Of a DNA stretch of 64,000 nt, positions 1 through 7,733 are shown one piece after another. The stretch is from positions 62,001 to 126,000 of the forward strand of contig JAJDTM010000057.1 of NCBI GenBank assembly GCA_022827185.1, written 5' to 3'. The first letter of the stretch is position 1. Every line of letters starts with the position of its first letter. The notes under the pieces were generated by a model that was not told where the DNA came from, ran no database searches, and saw only the letters and a list, made by a program, of their open reading frames with translations. The position numbers were made by a program, and so were the translations under genes. This DNA comes from Candidatus Poribacteria bacterium (lineage in GTDB: Bacteria; Poribacteria; WGA-4E; WGA-3G).

Positions 1-666
1 GTGCGATGGGTCGAATTCTGTCTGCCACGTCCCTTTGAAATAGATGGCGTTAATCAGAAATAACACCATATCCGGGTTAATTTCATCAAGGATTTTTGTG
101 ATTTTGCCGTTGGTGTTGGTATTTACCCACTGATTAATCGTTGTTAAGGTACTTGGGTCCATGAAATTGAGTGCCGAGACCTCCGCTCCGAAATATTCGG
201 TGTTTCGCTGTAAGAAATCCTGCTTAAACGGAACATCTTGGCGTGCCCAGAGAGAGTTTGCGATCGTGAGTATCACTTTCGGGTCTGCTACTTGAAGTGC
301 TTGACGCAAGCCTGCGTAACCGGTGTTCATTGATTCGGTGTCTAACGCTTGTAGCTGCAGCGTATTCGCCATCGCCTGCTCGGTTTCACCGGAGGCTCCA
401 TTTAATGTCATTGCCAAAGCAATAGAGATGCTGAGCGGAGAAATAAAAATATTCTTATCTTGCTCGGTTTTGCGAATTTCATCGAACAGGTTAAAGCCGA
501 ATTGCGTATTCGCTGTGACAATGTTCATATCAATAGAGACAGGTTCAGACGCGTCCCGTCCCTCATCACCAAAGATAGCACCCAGATTATTACACCCAGC
601 AAATATGAGCGAAACCAGACACATCAGACCTATAAAAGTTTTCTTCCCTGTCTGCTTTCTATGCAT
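1..666 (-). CDS. Serpin family lipoprotein (3' end outside window)
   Basis: A serine/cysteine protease inhibitor fold, probably anchored in the envelope. The reading frame is open from ATG at 666 to the window edge, giving the first 222 residues of a family that usually has about 400. A lipoprotein signal peptide is visible, with the lipobox FAGC placing the modified Cys near residue 25. Serpin signatures follow: NIFISPLSISIAL near residues 65-80 and LINAIYFKGTW with FDPS at the visible end. The reactive-centre loop lies outside the window, so inhibitory ability and target cannot be judged. The gene follows msrP on the same strand after 13 bases, so the two are probably co-transcribed. Confidence 0.88.
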   Translation of the reverse strand, partial: MHRKQTGKKTFIGLMCLVSLIFAGCNNLGAIFGDEGRDASEPVSIDMNIVTANTQFGFNLFDEIRKTEQDKNIFISPLSISIALAMTLNGASGETEQAMANTLQLQALDTESMNTGYAGLRQALQVADPKVILTIANSLWARQDVPFKQDFLQRNTEYFGAEVSALNFMDPSTLTTINQWVNTNTNGKITKILDEINPDMVLFLINAIYFKGTWQTEFDPSH

Positions 667-679
667 CTATTTTCTCCGT

Positions 680-1645
680 TTACCTTTTGTAAAGGTGTGC
701 GACAGCATCCCCATAACCGTTGTAAACCAGCGTCGGGAGCCGCTCTCCAGTTCCAATCATCCGCTCGCTGGCTTGGGACCAACGCGGATGTGGGACATTG
801 GGATTGACGTTTGCCTCAAAACCATACTCCCTCGGTGCAAGCGTATTCCAAAAGGTGCGCGGCTTCTGGTCGGTTAACTCGATGCTGACGATAGACTTAA
901 TGCTTTTGAATCCGTACTTCCACGGCACGATGAGCCGGATAGGCGCGCCGTGCTGCGGCGGTAGAATGTGTCCATAGATACCGACAGTGAGTAGCGTCAG
1001 ATCATTCATTGCCTCAGCGAGTGTGAGTCCTTCAAAATAGGGCCACGGCAGGCGAACATCGTGTTGCTGCGGTGCCATGTCGGCATCCAAAAATGTGAGC
1101 ATACGGACATATTTGGCTTCCGCTTTCGGTTGCACTTTTTCAAGCAAGGCTTTCATCGGAAAACCGACCCAAGGCACGACCATTGCCCATGCTTCGACGC
1201 AACGGAATCGGTAAATCCGTTCTTCAATCGGCATCTTTTTGATAAGGTCGTCTACGTCTAACGTCATCGGTTTTTCGACGAGTCCTGATATTTCGATCTC
1301 CCACGGACGCGTTTTAAATTTTTCGACTCTTTTCCAGACAGTGCTCTTTGAGGTGGTGAATTCGTAGTAGTTGTTATAGGTAGCGGCGACAATCTCGTCA
1401 GTCATCTCTCTCTCTACAGTAAAGTTTGCATTCTTTTCAGCATTCAGCGTGTGTGCCCGGAAGGGTTCTAACTGTTTCTCGAGCGCACTGCCTTGCGCGC
1501 AGGCGTTTGAAGTGGAAAACAGCAAAGTGCCAGCACTCCCTAAACCCAGATTTTTGATGAATTTCCGACGATTAATATAGTCTGTTTCGGATGTTACCTG
1601 ATTTTCGGGGATCTCCCACCCTTTTGGGATCTTAATATATGCCAT
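680..1645 (-). CDS. msrP: Protein-methionine-sulfoxide reductase catalytic subunit (YedY/MsrP)
   Basis: A periplasmic molybdopterin oxidoreductase of the sulfite-oxidase fold that repairs oxidised methionines in envelope proteins. It has 321 residues, close to the 334 of E. coli YedY. The N-terminus carries a twin-arginine signal (NRRKFIKNLGLGSAGTLLF). The Cys in YRFRCVEAWAMVVPWVGFP is at the position of the molybdenum ligand, and IVPWKYGFKSIKSI matches the cofactor-binding end of the family. GGAGG sits just upstream of the ATG at 1645. The haem membrane partner MsrQ is not adjacent; it may lie elsewhere or electrons may come from another donor. The serpin gene follows directly. Confidence 0.9.
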   Translation of the reverse strand: MAYIKIPKGWEIPENQVTSETDYINRRKFIKNLGLGSAGTLLFSTSNACAQGSALEKQLEPFRAHTLNAEKNANFTVEREMTDEIVAATYNNYYEFTTSKSTVWKRVEKFKTRPWEIEISGLVEKPMTLDVDDLIKKMPIEERIYRFRCVEAWAMVVPWVGFPMKALLEKVQPKAEAKYVRMLTFLDADMAPQQHDVRLPWPYFEGLTLAEAMNDLTLLTVGIYGHILPPQHGAPIRLIVPWKYGFKSIKSIVSIELTDQKPRTFWNTLAPREYGFEANVNPNVPHPRWSQASERMIGTGERLPTLVYNGYGDAVAHLYKR

Positions 1646-2063
1646 GAGATTTTCCTCCGCTGCGATTTGATTTCGTTATCTTTTTTATTTTCCATAGAAG
1701 ACGGAGAGCGACACCTCAGAATACCACGAGTCTAATATGGTAGTCTGTCAAATAGTATATCCCATTTACATCTGAAATGCAACTTAAACTCCGACTTGCT
1801 TGATATGTCCGGCCAACTTATTACAAAGTCTTACCGGCTCTAAATTCTTTATATGTTTGGCGCGATTTTATAGATGTTTTGTCTAAGGAGGTTACGCCTT
1901 CGTTTTGCCTGCTTAATATATTTGTTGAAGCTTGCTTGATTTTATTGGGAAAAACGACTTTCAGCAAGATGTATCAGTTTTATAAGAAACGGTATTGATC
2001 TTAGCGAGGTTGACAATATTGAAAGGCTTAAAGTCAAACGCCTTAGACAGCCCGACTTTTCTG

Positions 2064-2144
2064 GCAATTTTTCAAAATTTTTGGTGTGTAGTATAGGGAA
2101 ATCATTTTTTTTTTGCAACTTTTTGAGATTTTGGTGTATAATAC
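2064..2144 (+). repeat. Two imperfect direct repeats about 50 bases apart
   Basis: The block 2064-2094 (GCAATTTTTC then TTGGTGTGTAGTAT) is repeated at 2115-2144 (GCAACTTTTTG then TTGGTGTATAATAC). The offset is 50-51 bases with one indel. The second copy contains the best -10 box, so this is either a duplicated promoter or a pair of regulator sites. Confidence 0.5.
2113..2142 (+). promoter_or_regulatory. Predicted promoter of the metal-efflux cluster
   Basis: TTGCAA at 2113-2118 (4 of 6 consensus positions) and a perfect TATAAT at 2137-2142 with an 18-base spacer. It lies about 60 bases upstream of the start at 2203. Prediction from sequence only. Confidence 0.5.
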
Positions 2145-2202
2145 TTTGAAAGTGTTTTATTCGATTTCTACTTTCTGACGAAACAGTGGAGTTTATTGGA
2201 CA

Positions 2203-2619
2203 ATGTTGCAAAAACATCGACAGGTGCTTATCTTACTTGTGGGACTGTTGTACATCTATTCGGTGTGCCCACTTCTCTGTGCAACTTTTGAACAAAAGTT
2301 CTGCCACGACAGCTCTCAAGAAACCCATTCATGCTGCCAGGGTGCCAAAACAGCCACAGCGGGTGAAACTGAAGCTCCTTCAGAAAGTGGTGAACCGTGT
2401 TGTTCGACCGATTTAGAATTGGTTTTCCCAGATGACAGGCACAACATTCACGAATCCCGTGAATTGATCAATCAGTGTCTTGTCTCAATCCTCCCAATCT
2501 CGGCAACTTTGCCTGTTGCCCCGCGGGAATCGTTCCAAGTTCTCTCTGAACCTTTAATCTCCGCGTTTTTCCCCGACAATTCTCTATCCCGTAGAGGTCC
2601 TCCGTTTATTCAGTGCTAA
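2203..2619 (+). CDS. Small Cys-rich secreted protein of unknown function
   Basis: 138 residues beginning with a hydrophobic signal segment (LILLVGLLYIYSVCPLLC). The mature part has a run of cysteines (CPLLC, FCHDS, SCCQG, PCCS) and ends SLSRRGPPFIQC. It heads the heavy-metal efflux cluster, and paired cysteines suggest thiol-based metal binding or disulfide bonding in the envelope; that is inference. I do not recognise a named family. A GGAG-containing stretch lies about 12 bases before the ATG. Confidence 0.6.
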   Translation: MLQKHRQVLILLVGLLYIYSVCPLLCATFEQKFCHDSSQETHSCCQGAKTATAGETEAPSESGEPCCSTDLELVFPDDRHNIHESRELINQCLVSILPISATLPVAPRESFQVLSEPLISAFFPDNSLSRRGPPFIQC

Positions 2620-2817
2620 GTGAGTTCCACAAGGCACTCTTCAAGTACTCCCTTATTTTTATTTTAATACTTTTATAAGATTGTTTTTCCGCAATATCGC
2701 GAGCATAGCTTGCTCCTACTTTTTCTGAAAGTTCGCGCCGGGAAACTGTCAATAGACCTGTAGCGTGAGATCTTGCGTCTCGCTGCGTTACAATACTTTT
2801 CGGATGGTATACAGATT

Positions 2818-3867
2818 ATGAAAATGCGTTTGTTTTTACACGTGATACTGCTCAACTGGGTATTTGTTTCTTTCGGATTTGCACAAGAAAGTTGCCCGGC
2901 TTGAAGCAACCCCGTCTTACCGCCCAGCGGTATGATGAGTGAAGTCAGTTTGGCTTCAAAAGAGATAGAACGATTTCAAGTAAATGTCAATATGTTGGTA
3001 TCCCCTGATGCACAAGGGGGACATCTCGAATCAAGAGGGCTTTCACCAATAGGTGAAGTCGTAGACGCGCCTTTACATAGGCACCACGTAGCGTTGAGTA
3101 CTTACCGGATGGATGTTGGATTGCAATACCTGCTTAACGATCGATGGACGTTGCAGGCAAATGTTCCGTATGCAGTCAAAAATCAGGAAGCGAGTATCGA
3201 ATGGATTGATCAGGTGACTCCTGAAGATAAACAAGCCATTTTACGGAGTCGAGATATCCATCATCGCAATGAAACCTATACCGGTCTATCGGATTCAGAT
3301 CTGTTCTTAGGCTATAAAATTCGAGGGCTCTTTGGAACGAATGATCTACTATTTGCGCGGTTAGGTACGACGATCCCCACCGGCAAAACCGAAGAAAATC
3401 CGTGGATACTTGGAGATGCAGGGAGGGAACATCTCCATATTCAGTTCGGGACCGGGACCTTTAACCCGCTTGCTAATTTGCGGTACAATTTACCGCTCTA
3501 CCGAGGTTTAATGGTCACCGCTTCCGCACGTGGCATGTTTCCATTCTATGAAAACAGTAAGACGTATCGAGGTCCAGTGGAATTGAGTTATACCGCTGGC
3601 TTTACGTATCGTCTCTTTGATTGGCTCTCATTTAACGGAAACTATCTCGGATTTTATCAGTCCGCTGCCGCGTGGGCTGGCGAACGTGATATTAATACTG
3701 GACTCCGTTATACTATGGCAGCACTCGGTATGTCTATGGTGACGCTAAACGATATTTCCGTGTCTGCTAATGTCATGTTTCCGTTGACCCAAGAGACGCT
3801 TTATGATGCAGGCGATGCAATTGAATTCGGCACTTTAGTTTCTGTGGCAACGTCTTATCCATTTTAA
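2818..3867 (+). CDS. Outer-membrane beta-barrel protein with in-frame TGA (possible selenoprotein)
   Basis: The long open frame starts with ATG at 2932, but the same frame is open upstream to ATG 2818 except for one TGA at 2902-2904. The upstream part encodes a good signal peptide (MKMRLFLHVILL to FGFAQ) and then ESCPA-TGA-SNPVLPP, so the TGA replaces the second position of an apparent CxxC motif. Without this segment the protein would have no export signal. Read through, it has 349 residues. The C-terminal 300 residues look like a beta barrel of alternating aromatic strands (for example ENLRYNL-type and YRLFDWLSFNGNYLGF) ending in Phe, typical of outer-membrane proteins. A small hairpin at 2918-2932 follows the TGA. 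Alternatives are a nonsense mutation or a base error of TGC/TGT to TGA. Translation from 2932 alone looks unlikely. Confidence 0.6.
2918..2932 (+). promoter_or_regulatory. Candidate SECIS-like hairpin after the in-frame TGA
   Basis: TACCGC and GCGGTA form a perfect 6-bp stem around a 3-base CCA loop, starting 13 bases after the TGA at 2902-2904. Bacterial SECIS elements lie immediately downstream of the UGA, so the place fits. The loop lacks the G usually seen at its start, so support is weak. Confidence 0.25.
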
Positions 3868-3874
3868 TAGTTTT

Positions 3875-4025
3875 TAGTTTTTAGTTATAAGTTTTTAAGT
3901 TAAGAGGTTTCTGAGGTAATAGTTTCTTTGGTAACCGTCGGTGTTTCAATTGGGTAACAACCTTTACAAAGAACCGTCAAACATCAAAAACCAAACTTAT
4001 AACTTATAACTTATAACTTATAACC
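3875..4025. repeat. Imperfect inverted repeat of about 150 bases (MITE-like)
   Basis: AGTTATAAGTTTT near 3882-3896 is complementary to a run of four 7-base units AACTTAT at about 3993-4021. Inside, TTCTTTG near 3924 pairs with CAAAGAA near 3968. It fills the gap between the barrel gene and the next gene. It may be a miniature element or a strong mRNA hairpin. Confidence 0.45.
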
Positions 4026-4048
4026 ATCTCATAAAAAAGGAGAAAAAC

Positions 4049-4681
4049 ATGAAAACGAAATTGACGCGGCGGATCGTCGCTTCTTTCTTGGCAATCACAG
4101 TCGTGCTATTGTTCTCAATCTTTTCGATTAAGGCAGAGGACGCGCACAAAAAGCACGGAGACCATCAACACGCACACGGCGAGCACGGAGCTGCTGATAA
4201 AGTGCGTTGTACATTTAATGGTATGCTAATGAAGCCTGCAGCAATGGTCAAAGTTGAACAGGACGGAAAAACCTACTATGTCTGCAACGAGATGCAGGCA
4301 GAGATGTTCAAGGAAAATCCAGATAAGTTCCTCCAAACAGTTTCAGTGGGGAATTTGACATTTGACCTCAATGTGCTAACTACCGATGTGTACAAAGATA
4401 TGATGTCTCACATGGGAATGGGGGGCATGGTAAAAGCGGATGAGATTAAAGGGAAGACGCACTATATTAGTGTGTATCCGACCCAAGATCACGCTGAGAT
4501 TGCGTTAGGTGATGTTAAAGTCGCTATTCAGGTTACCAACACCGAAGGCGAAACGCGGATGGCATTACTGAAATACAGCAAAATGATGCACACTTATGCT
4601 GGGTTCATTGTTATGCCAAAGGGTCAAGAACATGAGGTTCGCATTCGCGTAACAAGTCCGGCTGTCAAGTTTTCGCTTTAG
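4049..4681 (+). CDS. Periplasmic His-rich protein with TRASH/YHS-like metal-binding motif
   Basis: 210 residues. A signal peptide (residues 1-28) is followed by a His-rich stretch (HKKHGDHQHAHGEHG). Then comes a pattern like a TRASH/YHS module: VRCTFNGMLMKP and YYVCNEMQAEMFKENPDKFL around residues 50-95. Met- and His-rich segments (MMSHMGMGGM, KMMHTYAG) continue to the end. Cys, Met and His content and its place upstream of the pump genes suggest periplasmic copper or silver binding; the exact role is unknown. AAGGAG sits 6 bases before the ATG. Confidence 0.7.
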   Translation: MKTKLTRRIVASFLAITVVLLFSIFSIKAEDAHKKHGDHQHAHGEHGAADKVRCTFNGMLMKPAAMVKVEQDGKTYYVCNEMQAEMFKENPDKFLQTVSVGNLTFDLNVLTTDVYKDMMSHMGMGGMVKADEIKGKTHYISVYPTQDHAEIALGDVKVAIQVTNTEGETRMALLKYSKMMHTYAGFIVMPKGQEHEVRIRVTSPAVKFSL

Positions 4682-4773
4682 TCTCATCAAATTCAGTGGA
4701 GCGCGTTCTGAGCGCAATACCTTCAAGCGAAGGAAACTCCGAACGCTGCTCCTCTCCCGTCAAGGAGACGACA

Positions 4774-6117
4774 ATGCGTGCAGTTAGTTTATTATACCAA
4801 ATGGCATTGGTTGTTATCGGAAGTGTGCTGGTGCTAAGAGGAGCACACGGGATGACCGAAAAAGCATCAACACCAGAGCAAACCACTGATGTAACAACGC
4901 TATTTGCCGAAACACTTGAGCTGCCACGCCTCATTCAGGTTGCCGTTGCGCGGAGTCCGAAAGTTAAAGCGGCAAAGGCACGGTGGCAGGCAACAATTGA
5001 ACAGTATCCGCAAGTGACGGCATTGCCCGATCCGATGTTCATGTACGGCTACTATGCGCGAAGCGTGGAGACACGGGTCGGACCTCAACGCCATCGGATT
5101 AGTTTTTCACAGTCATTTCCGTATCCCGGTACCCTTGATGCAGCTGGCGAGGTCGTCAAAAAGGCGATTGAGATTGAACGTGTGAAGCATGAACAGGTGA
5201 TACGCGATCTCATTGTTGAATTAAAACTGAGTTACCACGAATTAGCGTATCTCCAACGCGCAGTCGAACTAACGCAACAAAATCACGAACTGGTGGCTTC
5301 TATTCTCACGATTGCCACGGCACGCTATGCCGACGGGAAATCAACACTCAATGATGTGCTGAAGGCACAAAGCCAGCTTGCACAATTGGAATATGATCTC
5401 GTCCTGCTGGCGGAATTGCAGCGGGTTGAACATGCAAACATCAATGGGATCTTGTCTATCCCTTCATCAACACTATTGGGGGTAACCGTCGCTGTGCCTT
5501 ATGTGCCGCTTGACGTGACGTTAGCCGATGTGGAAAAACAGGCATTATCAAAGCGACAGGAGTTGCGAATTGCAGCATTGAACGTTGAGAAAGCCACCGA
5601 AAAAATTGCACTGGCGGAACTCCAGACCAAGCCGATGCTTAAGTTTGATTTAATGGCAATAGAAACGGGTAAAGCATTGATGATAGACGCACCCGACAGT
5701 GGTAAAGATCCGTTTACCATCGGTTTCGGTGTAACAATTCCGTGGTCGAGTCTGAAGAACAGTAGTAAGGTGCGTGAGGCTCAGCAAAACCGTGAGGCTT
5801 CTACGGCGAACAAACTCGTCCTTGAAGATGAAACGAAGGTGGCTCTCCGAAAGATTTATTTTCGGCTCGAAAACGCGCGACGGCTCGTCGAACTCTATGA
5901 GACCACGCTCATTCCACAAGCGGGGGCTGCGATTGAAGTTGCTGAGGAGTGGCATCAGGAAGGTACAAAGAGCATTGCGGGGTTTCTTGAGACGCAGAGT
6001 GTTTGGTTGAATTTTAATCTCGCTCGCCTCCGCGCGATTGCAGACTATCAGCAGAATGTCGCTCGGTTGGAGCAGCTCGTTGGAGGGAAAATCGATGATT
6101 TATCTCCTACGCAGTAG
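4774..6117 (+). CDS. TolC-family outer-membrane efflux protein (first of two)
   Basis: 447 residues, of the usual TolC/CusC length. Start chosen at ATG 4774 because AAGGAG precedes it by 7 bases and a signal peptide begins there (MRAVSLLYQMALVVIGSVL); an upstream in-frame start at 4696 adds 26 unlikely residues. Two repeated helical hairpins of the outer-membrane efflux family are visible, with typical patterns such as ARYADGKSTLNDVLKAQSQLAQLEYDL cut across residues near 190-215 and a matching second repeat near 390-430. It should form the outer-membrane channel of the RND pump encoded downstream. It overlaps the next gene by 23 bases. Confidence 0.85.
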   Translation: MRAVSLLYQMALVVIGSVLVLRGAHGMTEKASTPEQTTDVTTLFAETLELPRLIQVAVARSPKVKAAKARWQATIEQYPQVTALPDPMFMYGYYARSVETRVGPQRHRISFSQSFPYPGTLDAAGEVVKKAIEIERVKHEQVIRDLIVELKLSYHELAYLQRAVELTQQNHELVASILTIATARYADGKSTLNDVLKAQSQLAQLEYDLVLLAELQRVEHANINGILSIPSSTLLGVTVAVPYVPLDVTLADVEKQALSKRQELRIAALNVEKATEKIALAELQTKPMLKFDLMAIETGKALMIDAPDSGKDPFTIGFGVTIPWSSLKNSSKVREAQQNREASTANKLVLEDETKVALRKIYFRLENARRLVELYETTLIPQAGAAIEVAEEWHQEGTKSIAGFLETQSVWLNFNLARLRAIADYQQNVARLEQLVGGKIDDLSPTQ

Positions 6118-7708
6118 AAACAAATTGCAAAGCCTGTTTACCGCTGTACTGTCCGTCAGTCTCATAATTCTCACTGTTTTAGTGGGTGGGTGTGCGAGTC
6201 ATCGACTGGAAACATACCAAGAATTGCGTAGCACTGAGGTGCAACCCCCAGCGTATTACTATACAGAAGTAGCGAAAAAAAATGCCGATACTAAAAGCGA
6301 ACCGACTGTAGAACCGGACCCGTTTCTCAGCGAGATTGAAGAAAAGGTGTTGAAATACCAAAAACAGTGGCAAGCGCAATTAGAAAGTGAAACACCGATA
6401 CCAGATCTATTTTACGATCTTTCAACAGACACCATGAAAACTTATCGGCAATTGGCAGCGTCACCTGAAGAAGCAAAAACCCGGCTGACCCAGCCTGTTG
6501 TGTTGGATCTCCTTGTGGCGTTTGGATACGAATGGAATCCGGGTTTGAAATCTGCTCGTGAAGAAATTCGGGCGGTGCTGGCGCAGTACCCGCAAGCTGC
6601 CTACTTAGAGAATGTGTTGCGTCAGTATAACGCTTTCACAAAACAACTTGATACTAAAGTTGGACCGATGCGCCATAAAGAGATGATGGCAATGAAATTT
6701 CCGTTCCCGGACACTTTAGCGTTGAAAGGGCAGATCATCACTGAAGATGTGCTAATTGCCCAAAAAGCGTTTGAAATCGCCCTACGAAATCTGGTGACCG
6801 AAATCAAGTTAGCTTACTACGATTATCTCTTTGTTGTTGAGGCAACCCGTATTAACGAAGAAAACCAAAAATTACTACAGCAGATGATCGCTATCGCCCA
6901 AGCGAAATTTCGTGTTGGACAGGGCAAATATTCAAACGTCATTACGGCACAAGTAGAGTTATCGAAATTAGCAGAGGCGATTATTACGCTTGAACAACAA
7001 CAGGAAACTATTATTGCGCGCCTTAATACGTTGTTGAACGCTTCTACGGATTTGCCGTTAGGGGCTCCTGTGCCAGTTGAAGAAGAACGCGTTACACTTA
7101 CTTTAGCCGACCTGTATACGTTAGCGGTTGAGAAACGTCAGGAAATCCAAAAACAGAAGTTGGTAATCAGTAAGATGCGTTTGGTGGTCGAGATGGCAAA
7201 GCAAATGACGTATCCTGATCCGACCCTCGGTGCGAGTTACTTTGAAAACCGGGCGATGGCGGACTTAAAACACACGAAAAAGATGCCGATGACCTTTTCC
7301 ACACAACGGACATTGAATCCAGCAAATACCGCCTGGTTCGGACACCGAAATTCGTACATCCACGAAATGGATGTAAAGATTGAAGCGATGGCGCGTAAAA
7401 TTGAAGAACTTGAGAGCAATCTCCGCTTTGTTGTGAAGAAACATCATTTTGGAATGGAGACCGCAAACCGAAGTATTCGCCTCTATCGTCAAACACTGCT
7501 GCCACAAGCACGGCAGGCATTGGATGCCGCGAATACAGCCTATCAGGCAGCACAAATCGATTTTTTGAGTTTCCTTGATGCACAACGTACTTTATTAAAA
7601 TTGAAGATTGAGGAACAGCGGGCATTGCGCGATTATCGCCAACATCTCGCACAGTTGGAGCAGGCAGTTGGCGTGATATTGCCGAAACAACCACTGACCG
7701 AAGAGTAA
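6095..7708 (+). CDS. TolC-family outer-membrane lipoprotein (second of two)
   Basis: 537 residues. ATG 6095 is preferred because GGAGGG lies 7 bases upstream and the product begins with a lipoprotein signal ending LVGGCASH; an in-frame start at 6038 would be internal to the previous gene. After a charged linker of about 100 residues come the two TolC-type repeats (ATRINEENQKLLQQ near 250 and a second near 470-520). Its start overlaps the end of the first TolC gene, so the two are translationally coupled. Having two different channel proteins for one pump is unusual: they may serve different pumps or form mixed channels. Confidence 0.82.
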   Translation: MIYLLRSRNKLQSLFTAVLSVSLIILTVLVGGCASHRLETYQELRSTEVQPPAYYYTEVAKKNADTKSEPTVEPDPFLSEIEEKVLKYQKQWQAQLESETPIPDLFYDLSTDTMKTYRQLAASPEEAKTRLTQPVVLDLLVAFGYEWNPGLKSAREEIRAVLAQYPQAAYLENVLRQYNAFTKQLDTKVGPMRHKEMMAMKFPFPDTLALKGQIITEDVLIAQKAFEIALRNLVTEIKLAYYDYLFVVEATRINEENQKLLQQMIAIAQAKFRVGQGKYSNVITAQVELSKLAEAIITLEQQQETIIARLNTLLNASTDLPLGAPVPVEEERVTLTLADLYTLAVEKRQEIQKQKLVISKMRLVVEMAKQMTYPDPTLGASYFENRAMADLKHTKKMPMTFSTQRTLNPANTAWFGHRNSYIHEMDVKIEAMARKIEELESNLRFVVKKHHFGMETANRSIRLYRQTLLPQARQALDAANTAYQAAQIDFLSFLDAQRTLLKLKIEEQRALRDYRQHLAQLEQAVGVILPKQPLTEE

Positions 7709-7733
7709 CCTTTTCTTGTAAGGAGTTCACAAG

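Larger units (their letters stand above)
1646..2202. other. AT-rich intergenic region between divergent transcription units
   Basis: About 557 bases with no convincing gene. It separates minus-strand msrP from the plus-strand metal cluster and should hold both promoters. It has long T-runs and a near-duplicated block of about 30 bases next to the predicted plus-strand promoter. A 91-codon minus-strand frame here was rejected as chance. Confidence 0.6.

Noticed and set aside
323..877. Plus-strand open frame of 184 codons opposite the serpin and msrP
   Set aside because: It lies antisense across two genes with clear family signatures; its protein has no sensible features.
1942..2217. Minus-strand open frame of 91 codons in the AT-rich gap
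   Set aside because: It covers the predicted plus-strand promoter and repeats, has low-complexity composition and no ribosome site or family resemblance.
2902..2904. Genome-wide reassignment of TGA as a sense codon
   Set aside because: TGA is used as a normal stop in other genes here, for example at 31496-31498 and 39804-39806, so only a local recoding is plausible.
3993..4021. CRISPR array from the 7-base tandem repeat
   Set aside because: Units are 7 bases with no spacers; it is a simple tandem repeat forming one arm of an inverted repeat. No other regular repeat-spacer pattern was seen.
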